Assembly: GCA_030562195.1 (NCBI GenBank)
Contig: JAUJPP010000012.1
Location: 10,912,001-10,976,000 of the forward strand
Origin: Nipponacmea schrenckii
Taxonomy: Eukaryota > Mollusca > Gastropoda > Lottiidae
Length of the DNA stretch: 64,000 nt
Direction of reading: 5' to 3'
This document shows positions 21,098-33,360 of the stretch, one piece after another. The position numbers and the translations under genes are program-made. The notes beneath the pieces were generated by a model. It had not been told where the DNA came from and made no database searches. It worked only from the letters and a program-made list of their open reading frames with translations. Within the stretch, counting starts at the first letter, position 1, and every line of letters starts with the position of its first letter.

Positions 21098-21376
21098 ATG
21101 ACAGCGTTTCTGAATTATCTTGTCCACTCTCTGGGAGCCGAAATATCCTATCTGAAATCAGTTATAACTGATGAGGTTAAAGAATTAAATATGAAAGATG
21201 AAGTTATCAAAATTCAATCAGATATGGAATCGTTAAAGGGGGACAGAGACAATTTGAAGACAAAAATCGGGACTCTAGATAATGCCACAAAGCAAAAGAA
21301 TTTGATATTGTATGGACTTAAAGAAATACCTGGCAATAGTGTAGAAGATTGCGAGAAATCAGTACGAGAAATTTAA
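21098..21376 (+). pseudogene. LINE ORF1-like coiled-coil fragment
   Basis: About 92 codons, with a heptad-like middle (E-V-I-K-I-Q-S-D-M-E-S-L-K-G-D-R-D-N-L) leading into N-A-T-K-Q-K-N-L-I-L-Y-G-L-K-E-I. The coiled coil followed by (R/K)-x-N-L-I-(L/I)-Y-G-(L/I) resembles the start of the RNA-binding region of LINE first-ORF proteins. It is cut by a stop; related sequence continues in other frames to ~21750. Confidence 0.6.
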
Positions 21377-21809
21377 GTCAGTGAATTTGGTATTGTGAGA
21401 CCTCAAACTGATGATTAACTTGGTATTGAGCGATGTTACAGGTTGGGGCGTAAATCTTCTAAACCGAGACCAATTTTATCATGTTTGATAGACTTAAAGA
21501 TAGAGATATGGTACTGCGTGAAACAAAGGTCCAGGCACAAACAAGAGCAAGTGAGATAAGGTTAGCTGAAGATTTCTCCCCCGAAATTCGCGAAACAACT
21601 CATTCCCAAACTTATTAAAGCGAAAGAAGAGGGTTCAGTGAACGCGTCTATAAGAGGTGATAAATTTATCATTGGAAGTGAAGTGTTTACTTATGATTTA
21701 ATCTCAAGGGAGATCATTAAATTAGGCCAAAATACGACACAGTAGCCACCAACAAAACCCGATTCTCTCCAAAGTCCGAGACAAATCAGTTCGAATCCTT
21801 TTTCAGATG

Positions 21810-22720
21810 TCATCCGCTTTATATCTTGGAACATTAATGGTTCAAAATCAAAATTATCGGACACAGATTTCGTAGAATATTTACGAGGTTTTGATGTGAT
21901 CAGCCTTTTGGAAACTTGGACGGTAAATGATCTTGACCTGAGCTTTCATTTTCCACAATTAAGATATGAAACATGTACTCGTGTTAATGGTGGACAGAGA
22001 GGCGGAGTTATCGTTCTGTATAAAACATCGTTAAATCCTGGTATATCAAAAATAAAGAGAACAGTTAATGGATCTATTTATCTAAAATTTGAGAGCAATT
22101 CCTTTGGATTGGATAGAAGCCTGATTTGTGGGTTTGTGTATCTTGCACCTGAAGGTTCTAAGATTCACGGCGACAAATGTGGATTTGGCAATTTTGAGGA
22201 ATTTATATATGATTACATGAAGATGATAACGAATCATACCTAATCATCGTCGGCGACTTGAATGCGAGAACTGGTAATCAACAGGACTTTCTAATCGACG
22301 ACACAACAAAATATTTACCTGGTCTAGAGGATGCGGAATAGTTATCTGATTCGTTAAGTCAAGAACGAATATCTAAGAGACTAACACTTACAGCGTTAAA
22401 CTTATATCCCTGTGTATAGTATTTAATATGCACATTGTGAATGGTCGGAGTAATGGTGACAAATTTGGTGAATTCACTTGCCTCAAACACAACGGTGCAA
22501 GTGTCGTTGATTATCTATTGGTGCCAACAGGTTTGTTTAAAAATATTAATAAATTTTCGATTGATCAACGCACAGAATCCGACCATCAGCCTTTAAATGT
22601 GGACTCTTTGCAATCGCCAACCGAGATCACTGAAATTCCCAGGTTTCAATATACGAAACATAAACGGGATACAACACAAGGTGATACAGTTTATTGTAAT
22701 ATACTGTCCAACATAGACAC
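21810..22720 (+). pseudogene. LINE endonuclease domain (EEP family)
   Basis: Recognisable blocks: F-I-S-W-N-I-N-G (metal-binding Asn), D-V-I-S-L-L-E-T-W (catalytic Glu), RGGVIVLYK, I-V-G-D-L-N-A-R at ~22245 after a frameshift, SVVDYLLVP and E-S-D-H-Q-P-L (catalytic His). The domain nicks target DNA for target-primed reverse transcription. At least one frameshift (~22240) and two stops (22338, 22418) disable it. Confidence 0.82.
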
Positions 22721-23099
22721 ATTCTCAGTGAACTTTCACACATTTCTAAAAGAAGATGTCAACAATGCAGTCAATTCTTTTACAGACTTGTAAATCGTGT
22801 GCGCAATCAATGATATGTGCTCCACAATTAAACACAAACATTTCCAAACCCCAGTCTAATTGGTTCGACGATGAATGTAATGCACAAAAAACAGTAAAGT
22901 ATCAATTGTTAAATACATTCAGGAAACATAGTTCATATTTCAATCTTTCACAATATAATCAGAGTGTTCGCAAATTTTAAATCTTTGTGTGGTGAGAAGA
23001 AAACTGCCTATAACGCTCGCATTTGTGATCAATTGTGCAAAAATCTTAAAGACCCAAGTTCTTTCTAGCAATCTGTTAAGAATTATAGACCAAAATCCC

Positions 23100-24803
23100 G
23101 GATGTTTACTCAAATAACATTAAAAGAATGGGCGGAACTCGAAGACAAATATTGTGAGGAACAAGCCGAATACAGGGAAGAGTACTTAACTGCAGATCAG
23201 ATTTTTACACTCCAGGGTCTTATATTCAGAAATACTTGTTTAAAGCTGGCGGACGCTTTTATGTATTGTTTGTTGATTTTCATCTGCATTCGATCTAGTT
23301 AAACAGAAGAAAACTTCTAAATCTTTTATTTAATCAAGGAATAAAGGGCAAAATGCTAACAGCACTCAAAGCAATGTATAACTTAGTAAGTTCTTGTGTC
23401 AAAATTGGTTCTAATTTGTCTTCCTATTTTGAATGCTGTTCAGGAGTGCGCCAAGGGTGCATTCTTAGCCCACTCTTATTTTGCTTCTATATTAGTCATC
23501 TAATAGATCATATATTTACAACGGCGGCACCAAAGGTATCTTTATCAATCAATATTTGAAAGAAATATTACTATTATTATATGCAGATAACTTTAGTATT
23601 ATATCTGACACTGTTGTTGACCTGCAAAGAAAAATTGCCATTCTTGAAAAATTTTGCTCTGATTTTGACTTAAAAGTTAACGTGTCTAAAACTAAAGTAG
23701 TTGTCTTTAGAAATGGTGGTATTCTGAGGAAATATTTTATTTTAAGGGCAGGGAAATAGATTGTGTTTCCTATTACAATTATCTAGGTTTACTATTTTCG
23801 TCTAGGTTATTCTGGAGTAAAGCTGTATCAACCTTGTCAGTAAAAGCGAAAAAGTCTCTTATTCCAATACAAGCCTTACTCCGAAAACCAAGTCGAACTC
23901 TGTTTCTATTAATTTCAAAATATTTGACAGTATTGTAAAACCTATATTATTATATGAAGCTGAAATATGGGGCTATGAATACAAGAAAGATATAGAATTT
24001 GTGCATTCGCAATTCTGAAAATTCAGACTGCATATTCACATATAGTAGATCTTCTGCTGGTGCAAAGGGGGAATGTGGTCGTTACGACTTATCAGTTTGT
24101 TATATGCTAAAATGTATCAATACTGGACTTGTCTCATTTCACTTCAAAATAATAGATTCCCTTGACAAGTATTCACAAAAGTAGCTCTTCTGCTGGTGCA
24201 AAGGGGGAATGTGGTCGTTACGACTTTTCAGTTTGTTAAATGCTAAAATGTATCAAATACTGGACTCGTCTCATTTCACTTCAAAAGATTCCCGAAGTAT
24301 ACTTAATGTTAAAAGATTTGGATTCTGTGGGAAGGATCACATGGGCTTCGAAAATGAGAATCCTGCTATGCTCTATTGGTTTCAGATATGTTTTGTTTAT
24401 GCAGGAGATAGGTAACCTAAAAGATTTCCTTTTTTTAGTAAAAATACGCCTCAGAGATATCAATATACAGGTATGGTCTGAAAATATCAATAACAGCCAA
24501 AGTCTAAATGAATATTGTATATTTAAAATAAACTTATCTCAAGAAACATATCTATCTTCAAATATTTCAAAAAATATTTGTAGAAACATAACTTTATTAA
24601 GATTGAATTTATTTCCATTGAATGGTAATTTATTTCACAGAAATCAAAGTAGTTCAGATTATTGTCCATACGAAGCTGGGGATCATTTGTTTCATAATCT
24701 GTTAGAATGTAAAGCGTACAATCAATTAAGAACTTATCTCTTACCAAATAAATTCACTGAATTCCTCCCAAATCGACAAATACTAAGGAAATCACTGATA
24801 TAA
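23100..24803 (+). pseudogene. LINE reverse transcriptase and C-terminal region, broken
   Basis: Segments: C-C-S-G-V-R-Q-G-C-I-L-S-P-L-L-F (RT block with RQG and SP), L-L-Y-A-D-N-F-S-I-I-S where the second catalytic Asp of YADD is replaced by Asn, and LKVNVSKTKVVVFRNGG. The fingers part is largely deleted (~23060-23300). Bases 24041-24120 (TCTTCTGCTGGTGCAAAGGG...) are repeated at 24184-24260, a local ~143-bp tandem duplication. The C-terminal frame ends at 24803. Confidence 0.82.
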
Positions 24804-24980
24804 ATAATTCTGTAACTATATCTGTATATATTGTATATTCATTATCTATTTATTTATTTCATGTACATTATACCTGTATTTTACCTTTATTTTCATATAT
24901 TTCATCTGTACTTAATTTGTAACTTATATTGTACCTATGGATCAATGATCCCAGTACTGAATAAACTTATTATTATTATT

Positions 24981-26061
24981 AACTCTCAATAGAAAACGCA
25001 TTACAAAAACAATAAGTGAAAAAGCACCAAAAATCTGTTTCTGGAATTCATAAAGATTAATAAATACTTCATCCACAGGTAATAAACAACCCTTTATGCG
25101 CGTTTGGCGTTTTTTAACATATAACTTCCAGTGGTGATCAGGGAACCCAATTGGCTTCACACTGTTATACGTTACGCCAATGACTGTTTTTCTTGATGGT
25201 TATAATATAGTCAGATATTATCTGAAGTGAACGAGATTCTAAATTTTTATTAGTCAGAAGGGGGGGGGGACTTAAGTTATCTAATTGGGCCCCACAACTT
25301 GTAGCACCGGCATATTCTACATAAATTACTATATAACTTATCTAACATAATATACATTGTGTAATTTTCCTTTATAAATCATTTATCACGAATCAGTCAT
25401 ATTTTCTTGTTATGAACCAAATTATATTTAACTTTCCGCTTTAAATAATTGAAGATAATAATTATCATTATAATTTAAGGACAATTGTAGGCTAAACTTT
25501 AAATATTTCAGATTTGTATATTTGTATCACTTTATGAATAAGCGTCAGTTTTTTTCAAAGTAGTTTACAGTCATAATATAACAGCTGATAGTCGTACCAG
25601 AGCTTCCGAGTGTCGGCTTTCACACCATAATACCTAAATGTTGTCTTACTATGAAATATAAACATGACAAAATTCGACACCGTGTCCCAAATCTCAAGTG
25701 TCAGTTTACAACTGCTTTCATAATAGAAATAAAATGAATAAAATGGGATATCTATATCGCCATACCTAAACCGCAATGTTACTAATCTATATACATTTTA
25801 ATCGTTTTCTAATCATCTATAAAGCTCCGTGGATGTGCACGTAGAGCACTCTGGAAGATTATCCTGGATTTTTTCATATTTCATATAAATACATTTTAAT
25901 ACAAATATATTTCATTTCGCCCAACTCACGAGGAAATGAATAAGCATAATACAATTGATTTGGATCACTACTCAACACGCTATTTAACATGATATAATTG
26001 CATAACGATATCTGCATACCTAAATAACTGAACCATAAATCTATACAAGTAATATACTTAC
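24981..26061 (-). other. Gene A first intron, dispersed repeat included
   Basis: No gene supported. Bases ~25440-25580 match 63150-63290 in the same orientation, and ~25555-25720 match 62850-63015 inverted, so this holds one member of a dispersed repeat. A minus-strand frame of 73 codons (25555-25776) is open here, while its copy at 62.9 kb has stops; I do not regard it as a proven gene. Confidence 0.5.
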
Positions 26062-26119
26062 TATTTGTAACAAGAAAACATTGAATAGCCAAAATACAAA
26101 ATATAAAATAATTCGACAT
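26062..26119 (-). CDS. Gene A exon 1: start codon and signal peptide
   Basis: ATG at 26119 begins MSNYFIFCILAIQCFLVTN: a short polar start, a hydrophobic core of about 14 residues and a polar end, fitting a signal peptide. The coding part ends in phase 1 at ACAAATA|GTAAGT, a strong 5' splice site. The phase matches the acceptor of the N-terminal EGF exon (7490-7615), which would put ~18.4 kb of intron between them, filled with the minisatellite, the Ty3/gypsy element and a LINE. The link is inferred from strand, phase and order; a transcript would settle it. Confidence 0.6.
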
Positions 26120-28748
26120 TTTTTCAACAAGGAAGAAAATTACAGCGAACTAAAACTTGCTTTACTACTTTACTTCTTCAACATATTATCATATTAAGTC
26201 TAAATATATCTATATTGTCACAGTATATGAGGGCATACCCAAATATTAAAAGGTACAAGGAAAATTCTTTTTCAACCAACAAGGATGTTTACCTATCAGC
26301 CAACATACATTGTGAATAACTTCCTGAATATAATAACACGATGCTTGTCTTTTAACTATACCTTTGGGCGGTTTATAAAATTATTCAGTTGTTTAATTTT
26401 CAAACATAAAATGCATGGTTTAAAAGTCAACTTTCTCCATCTCTCACAAACTGATAGTACCACTTCAATGACATGATTGCTTGCTCACCGTACAGTGCAC
26501 TTTTAAGACATCTAGATAGATAAAGGAGACCTTGTTATATTGTACTCTACTGTCCTTGGTGGCGAAACTATTAAACACTGCAGCTAGATTTTCGGGAAAA
26601 GAAAATTCAAGACAATTCTTGTAAAAACGACTTAAGTTCTAAAAGGTGTAAAAAAAAATTAAATCTACTTTTCTATTCAAAATGTAGTACCTATTAGTTT
26701 GTTTCTATTAAATATTTACTTTATTTGATTTTAAAAGTATAGAGTAAATAAACACAAAATGTTATAAAATGCTACACAATGGTCGTCTTCAATTAAGTGT
26801 ATGAAATGCTAATTCAACGTAATAAACTTCACAAGATGAAATAGATTTACTGAGTGAAAAGAGTAAATGAAGCAGGAGGCAAACGAACGATTTTTATCGA
26901 CGCGAAACTTGAATGAAATCTCCTATGGTCCTTCGCTTCCACGACGAGATATAATCGCATCCGTGCCATGATTTTCAACGTGTTTTCTTGCATTTTACTT
27001 TAATATAAGTTTCATTCTGAATCATTCAGAACCTTAATTCATGACGGAAAAGTGTTTCATTCTAATCAACAACTAAAACCGGTTATATTCAATACTAAAC
27101 TTCAGTAAAGATATAATAAGATGAAATAATTTATATAATCCCTTTCATCATATTATAATATCTATATAACGTTCTTCCCACTTCAACCATTCATTAATTA
27201 TAAAGAAAGAATGTTAAGGTTTTAACCTTCACATTATAATGATTCAGAGTTTAATTACGATTCAAATATTCAATAACATCCTAAGTTGGACCAAAGTCGT
27301 CACTTCTCTAGATTACCCCAATAATATCGTCAATTTTTCAACTGAAACTATAACATAGGTATCTATGTATAAATAAAAGATTTTGCAATAATGACGTCGA
27401 GTTAACCAGTCAAATATCCAATTATTAGAGGAACCACAAATATTTGATGGAATAATGAAATGATGCAAATGTAAACGATAACATTTCCTAATGGACATAA
27501 TAGGAAGTAGAAAACCTTGATGTATAACAACTCCTTTAAGTGTATATTTAAACATTTAAATTGTTTTAATGTAAATATCAAAGTTGAATTGGATGCTTTT
27601 CTATCAGAGATGTCTTTTAACTTTGTTCTTCAATACATTTGACTGTCAATCTATGATATATTGTATATAATTTATCATTTTAAAGATAAATCATTTTAAT
27701 TTCTAACTCAAGAGTAACTTATTTTCAAAGTCAAATAACTGAATGTAAAGTTGAATTATATAAGAACTCTATTACAGGCATGCTCAACTAGTGGCGCGTG
27801 CAACACTTGTGGCGCATTGCAAACGGCGCATCGCAACATCCTAAGTTGCCCGAGGACATATTTTGTATGAAGGAAAAAGACATATAAATGAAAAAAAAAA
27901 AAAGAAATTCTAAATAATATGCCTCTCTTTCTGTTACCGACATTTAGAATCCAACATGAATCTTTTATAAATGCGACCAATATATGGGATCCTTTAAATT
28001 TTTACTTAAACACTCTTCCCAAAAAAGAGTTATGCATTTTCCATGTTCTATTTCAGCACCATGTATGTTGTTACACTAATTAACCGGAATGGTCTATCAT
28101 TGAAAAGGTGAGAGGTTCACCCCAATGCAATAACTCTCTGCCCTCCTATCTATGTGAGGATTGGCGTGCTTCGCTATAAAACAGTCTGAAAACGTTTGTC
28201 TCAAAATTTCTGATCGAGACAATCCTCTGATATTGAGTTAACCGACTAATCTAAAATACAGATTGACCCGTTAGAAAGTTGTCATAGACGAGTCATAATA
28301 ATTGCTTTTTTGGGTATTCGACTCAGTGAAATGACGTTTTAATGTGGTCATAGAAGAATCAATTGACTACATAGGAGTAAAGTCCGTCAACGCTTAACAT
28401 AATTTCTACTTTTCATCAAAACGTCTCAAAGATACATAATTCTTCTTGTACGCTTGCTCCAATGCGTCTGTTCAGGGTTAAAATACATCGTTAGGTTGGT
28501 CCGATTTAAGAGCTCCATTCTCGATCAATCTTGATACTAAAGCGGGTCATAAAGTAAAAAGAAAAACATGTTCGTTTTATAGTTTATTGAGCATTATGCA
28601 GAATGCAAACATATTGTTAAAAAAAACACTTTAACATGAAACTATTTTAAAGATATGACTTTTACAACTATGCATGTGTAGTCGCTTATAGTAGAGCTGA
28701 TTACAGGTAGACCAGCAAATAGAAATCACTTAAGTTACAAAGTTTAAT
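26120..28748. other. Upstream flank of gene A, no gene seen
   Basis: No protein-coding region recognised. CAGGCATGCTCAACTAGTGG at 27777 resembles the terminal motif of hAT-type elements, but no matching inverse end was found. Promoter elements for gene A would be expected in the first few hundred bases above 26119; no clear TATA box or initiator stands out. Confidence 0.4.
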
Positions 28749-29976
28749 CAAAGACCATATAAATAATAAGACAGCTATTCTTCTCCCTTTAGTACCAGCG
28801 AAGTAGCAGGTAGTAAACACAACATCTATTTATAACTGTCTAACGTGGCCGAAACGCTACTTCGTCGTCTTTAACTGTTTCTCTTTGCTTCAATAAAATT
28901 TGCTCATAGGTATCATATACATCGTTAAACGGGCAAATGAATAAGCTTTCAATGCGGATGTGTTTCAAAAATTTCCGATCATTGAGAGGCGAGAAACATG
29001 GAGTTGAAGTCTGTTTTTAGCATAACGAAAAGTTTCCAAACCCAGATTGTAGGCGTTTCGACAGTGCAATAATGGAAATGTAATGTAATGGTTTTTACTT
29101 TTTTATGTCCAACTTTTATGGCCTACACGAGCCAGTGCCATGTAGTGAGCAATGAGGGAATTTTTGATAAGACAGGGTTTTTTTTTAATATCAGGTTTTC
29201 GTGGTTAATACGAACTCTGTGTGTGGGCGGGTACAAAGCAAATAAGAAAACGATAGTATTAATGACTTGTAGTCGGTATCGGACAACAATTTGCCGACCG
29301 ACATTTTATTCCAACACACTTTTTTTGTTGTTGTAAATATCAGACGAAATAGTAAACAATGCATATAAATATCACTTAATTGTGACAAAAATACAAGTTT
29401 AGACTTAAACAAGAATAGGCAGTAGGCCTAGGCTCCAACGAAGTCAAATTTTGTCGCTGAAATTTCGACTTCAAACTAGCCATATGGTACATGAGAAATC
29501 AGACAAGTACAGATTTGAAAAGTGCATTCAATTCCCGATTTAACAATGTACTAAACTTTAAAGTAGTTTGCGATATTTAAGCCGATCCAGACTATATAAT
29601 ATATTGACTCGTCGTGCGGTCGCCATTTTGATCTTTACTCAATAGAGCTATTGAGTAAAGATCAAAATGGCGACCGCTCTACGTCTTTTCATTCGGATAT
29701 TAGATCGCTAACACGGGGAAAATAGAACTCCTTACCTGATATCTTCCGTAGGAAACTTGAGAAAAGTAACTGCAGGTTCCGTGTTCCGATAGCTGTTGGA
29801 GCAAAACGCGCAATTAACATTACTCTTGGATGGTAAATTCAGGCGAGGAGGCATTTTCCCACTAGGCCCTCAATGAAGCCTTAGTGCGCTTTACTACCCT
29901 CCGCCAAGTGGCGCTGTTCGTCGCCTGGTACGCTGGTTGGCCTAGCTGTCATGTCTTATTATTTATATGGTCTTTG
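28749..29976. mobile_element. Inverted-repeat element (~1.2 kb), non-coding
   Basis: A 25-bp perfect inverted pair (28749-28773 and 29952-29976) with looser pairing further in (AGTACCAGCG ... GTAGTAAA on the left; its complement on the right). Outside the pair, ~70 bases on the left (28677-28748) recur in direct orientation at 30020-30090 with about 90% identity by eye, so a flanking direct repeat is present that is far longer than a normal target duplication. Contains the perfect palindrome at 29616-29677. No frame of note. Confidence 0.6.
29616..29677. repeat. 62-bp palindrome, 30-bp perfect arms
   Basis: Arm 29616-29645 (GCGGTCGCCATTTTGATC...) is an exact reverse complement of 29648-29677, with only AG between. 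Each arm contains CAAAATGGCG, a match to the YY1-type motif (AANATGGCG). In single-stranded form it would fold into a 30-bp hairpin. Confidence 0.9.
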
Positions 29977-31190
29977 GTTTATAAATCTTCAAAGTCTACT
30001 TATAAATAGCATTAATTTTTGAAATGTAGTCGGTTATAGTAGAGCTGATCACAGGTAGACCAGAAAATAGAAATAAGTTACAAAATTTAATATAAATATC
30101 ACAATCTTCATCATTTTACACAGGTGATACTTAGAAAGTTAAAACTTAATAACAAGTCAAATATTAAACAAAATACACATAGGTTATAACTTGTTCAAAT
30201 GGTTTCTCGTTCAATGTTCAAATTGTTCGTAAGTGATTCACTAAAAAGATAAAAAAGTTACAAATATTTTACTAAAAGAACATAAATAATGTAAATAAAG
30301 TATTCGTTGTGGTCTGAGGTTCAAAGCTACGGCAATAAGAATCTTAAAATTGGTTACTTCCCTTAGTTAATTTGTATATATCAAGGTACAATAATCATTT
30401 CCAGGAATCTAAAGAAGTTATAAAAATACTGCAATAATTCTTAAGCAATAAAATACAAGTTTAAGGTTTAAATAACAAACTTAAGGGTATTCTTACAATT
30501 AATGGTGCTTATCAGCTCTCTTCAAAACATCTATATTCAACCAAATTACAAATTTTCGAGACATGAAACAAAAAGTCCATCCTCAACAAAATTCACAATG
30601 GCGACCAATATAAAAAAAACAATGCCCTATGGGATAGCGCACCTCCTAATAAGGTTATGGTAATTAACTAAAAGAGCGGAAATTGTCCTTTGCCAAATAT
30701 GGTATGGTAATGACGTAGTTCAAAGCTTGCATGACAACAGCACGTAGAATGTTACATCGAACTGCTATTTATTGGATGTTACGACTTAGTTTTGTAGTTT
30801 TGACTGCCGTGTTCAAAAATAGTCTCTGAAAAAAAAAAAAACTACACGCCTTTGATAGGCACGGTATGTAGAAAAAATGAGAAGAAACTAAAATTTCAAA
30901 AGATTTAAATTATTCTGTTGTAACAGCAATTTTAGTTTAAACATATTTATTGAGATACTCAAAAGGATTGGATACAAGTTTCAAGAACTTAGGAAGAATC
31001 CTCTCCAGATAAAGTTATAAACAATATATGCACAAGATGAAGGAATGAAACAAAAAAAAAAAAAAAAACAAACAAACTATGAAAAAATGAAATTATAATA
31101 TTTTAATACATATAAAAAAACAAAAAATAAACATAAACTGACAACCAGATAATAATAAATTAATTACATAAGATAAATTACATCCTTCTT
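29977..31190. other. No gene; repeat copy and A/T-rich sequence
   Basis: Holds the right copy of the flanking direct repeat (30020-30090). A-runs at 30827-30841 and 31052-31070. No coding signal; the last part is probably the 3' untranslated end of the minus-strand LINE that follows. Confidence 0.4.
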
Positions 31191-31199
31191 AAAAACGTT

Positions 31200-33200
31200 T
31201 AGAGTGTTTAATAAAATCATGGACATGTTTAAAAATAGTAATATTAGTATACAGAGAAATTTCGATTACCATACAAAATCAGCTCTAAATTAATAACATA
31301 GTCAGAGAGGTTAGATAAAAGCACTAATCGATGGGAGCGATACAGCGGACAATCCAAAACATAATGAAATGAATTTTCTGTATGGTAGCCGCAACTACAA
31401 GAAGGATTGGCAATTACATTTATTTTGAAAAGATCAGCATTTAAATCGCTACAATTGTGACGAATTCGTGTTAATAAAATATTTTCCAGTCTGTCACCGG
31501 CACCAAAATAATTAGGAGCGGAATCGGATGAAAGACTTCTTTTAAGATTATGTTTAAAAGCCTTAATGGAGGGGGAGTCTTTTAGCTGGGCGTTTAATGA
31601 ATTCCAATCGTGGGTTGGTAAACAGTAGTGATAGAAAAGGGAATCGGAATTTCATTCGAGTTACGGAGATTATAAAATCGAAGAGTTGCGTCCGTAGGGG
31701 TTAAAATATTGATAAGATAATTGGGCGCATTGCTGTGGACAATATTATAGAAAAGTGAAAGACGGCGGATTTTTCTACGATCGGATAATTTCTGCAAGCC
31801 AGTTTCGAAGTACAAGGATTCGACTTTACAATATTTAGTGAGACCTGTTATGACTCTGGCGGCTTCAAGTTGGACTTGTTCGAGACGGTCCAGGTCAGAG
31901 ATGTTACAGCAATCCCACACCTCAAGGCGAGGCCGTATGTAAGTAGTATAAATAAGAGAGTTTTCTATTTAGGGTAAGTTTAAGTTTACGTAAAACATCA
32001 ATTAATTTATAAGTAGATTTACAAATCGAGTCAATATGGATCGACCACTTAAGGGGGTTGACAACCTTATCGTTGGTGGTGTATTTCAATCAAGAAACGT
32101 ATTAAGTTTATATCCATTCTATTTGGCATTAAAAAAAACTCATCTAGTAAAAATTTTAGCTCAATCGCTTCAGTAGTTTGTCAGATATCGGTCCGTAAAA
32201 ATAATCTATTTATAGAACACAATGGGGTACTATTCCTCTATGTAGACGTACAAATTACGTTGTCAGATGACATAATCCATTGTTTTAGCACTCCAATTAT
32301 GTGGTTATCGGTGCATATCGATGCCTAAAAGGTGCCTACAGATTTCTACAGCATGAAAGACAATCTTTTAACAACATGATCGTTAATTACGTAAGGTTTA
32401 CATGTGTTTGCAAAATGTTGAAAAAAACTGCCATTTTTCCAAAAGCATATCTCGCTTACAATTTATCCGATTTTTACAAACTTTGGCTTCAGCTAGGGCT
32501 TACGATGTCCTCTATAACTCTGCGTTGGCTTCTTTTTAAAAATAAAATGAATGGTTTTTTAAAAATTCAATTTTTCGTAAATGCACACGCAAAATTTTGA
32601 TTTCTATCAATATCTTCAAAACAAAACAAAATTTTCCAAAAAGCCAACGTAATTTTGTAGAGATACATGTAGACTTGTGTTGTGCAAAATTTCAACCTTC
32701 TATATTAAATAGTCTAGTAGATATACTAATTTTAAGGGAATAATTGACGGTTTTTATGTTCATCTTTCATTCCCTATTTCTCAAAGTTGAAATGTCATAA
32801 AGAAAAAAATTTAATATTTTTGGATAGCTGAAAGTCCCCTCTTTCTATTGATATTTAAATATTTCAGATAGGTGGATAAGAAGTTGTTGAAATCGTCTAT
32901 TTTTTATACATAGGTTTAGGGTTGTCAACCCCCTTAAGATCATTTGATAAAGTGATTCCAAGATGTTTATGGAATGGTACGATTTCTAATGGTTCCTGGC
33001 CGAGAAACAACTTTGGTAAATGGGTAACGTGTTTAATTTTAAAAAGGACTACTTTGGTTTTAGAGGGGTTAAAGCTAACAAGCCAGTCATTGGACCATTT
33101 ATACAATTTAGAAAGATCATAATTCAAAGAGTTTTCAATTTCAGAGATAAGAGATTTTGAACAACTGCTGTATCATCAGCAAACAATCGCGATAAGTTTT
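31200..33200 (-). pseudogene. LINE reverse transcriptase catalytic and C-terminal remains
   Basis: L-F-A-D-D-T-A-V-V near 33180 is the YADD-equivalent catalytic block. WSNDWLVSFNPSKTKVVLF and K-H-L-G-I-T-L-S-N-D-L-K follow, then the TTAA element, after which W-S-I-H-I-D-S-I-C continues in the same frame. W-D-C-C-N-I-S-D-L-D-R-L-E-Q-V-Q and A-A-R-V-I-T-G come next (~31850), then after a frameshift C-S-C-G-Y-H-T-E-N-S-F-H-Y-V-L-D-C (~31390). Normal order for a LINE C-terminus. Confidence 0.83.
32053..32933. mobile_element. TTAA-flanked inverted-repeat element (881 bp), piggyBac-like MITE
   Basis: The ends are GGGGGTTGACAACC (32053-32066) and its exact complement (32920-32933), flanked by TTAA on both sides (32049-32052, 32934-32937). 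Removing the element with one TTAA makes the surrounding LINE frame continuous, which proves the insertion and its 4-bp target duplication. TTAA targeting is the habit of piggyBac. There is no transposase frame inside; a 99-codon frame at 32301-32600 has no recognisable content. Confidence 0.88.
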
Positions 33201-33360
33201 GAAGATCTTCGACAGCTTGAAAATAAGACCCGGATGGTACACACGATCAAATGCTTTCTATATATCAAAAAAAGCGAAACAGGCGAATTGCTTTTTTTCA
33301 ATTGCAACAAGAATATCGTTGTAAATTTCTTTCAGTTGGTGGACCGTTAAATGTCCTGGT

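Larger units (their letters stand above)
21098..24980 (+). mobile_element. Non-LTR retrotransposon (LINE), decayed
   Basis: In order: an ORF1-like coiled-coil frame, an apurinic-type endonuclease, a broken reverse transcriptase, a C-terminal region with a CPYEAGDHLFHNLLEC zinc-finger-like end, then a 3' tail AATAAACTTATTATTATTATT at 24960-24980. Many frameshifts and internal deletions mark it as old. It sits in the long first intron of gene A. The clade is uncertain; the gene order and simple (ATT)n tail suit several invertebrate families. Confidence 0.85.

Noticed and set aside
25555..25776. Open 73-codon minus-strand frame near gene A exon 1
   Set aside because: Its copy at 62850-63015 has stops and the sequence is part of a dispersed repeat; no domain or splice support.
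27777..27840. hAT-like end CAGGCATGCTCAACTAGTGG
   Set aside because: No matching inverted end or 8-bp duplication was found, so no element is called.
28090..28140. Possible tRNA/SINE B-box (GAGGTTCACCCC)
   Set aside because: No A-box at the right distance and no cloverleaf; not a tRNA gene.
32301..32600. 99-codon frame inside the TTAA element
   Set aside because: No transposase motif; composition typical of AT-rich noncoding DNA.
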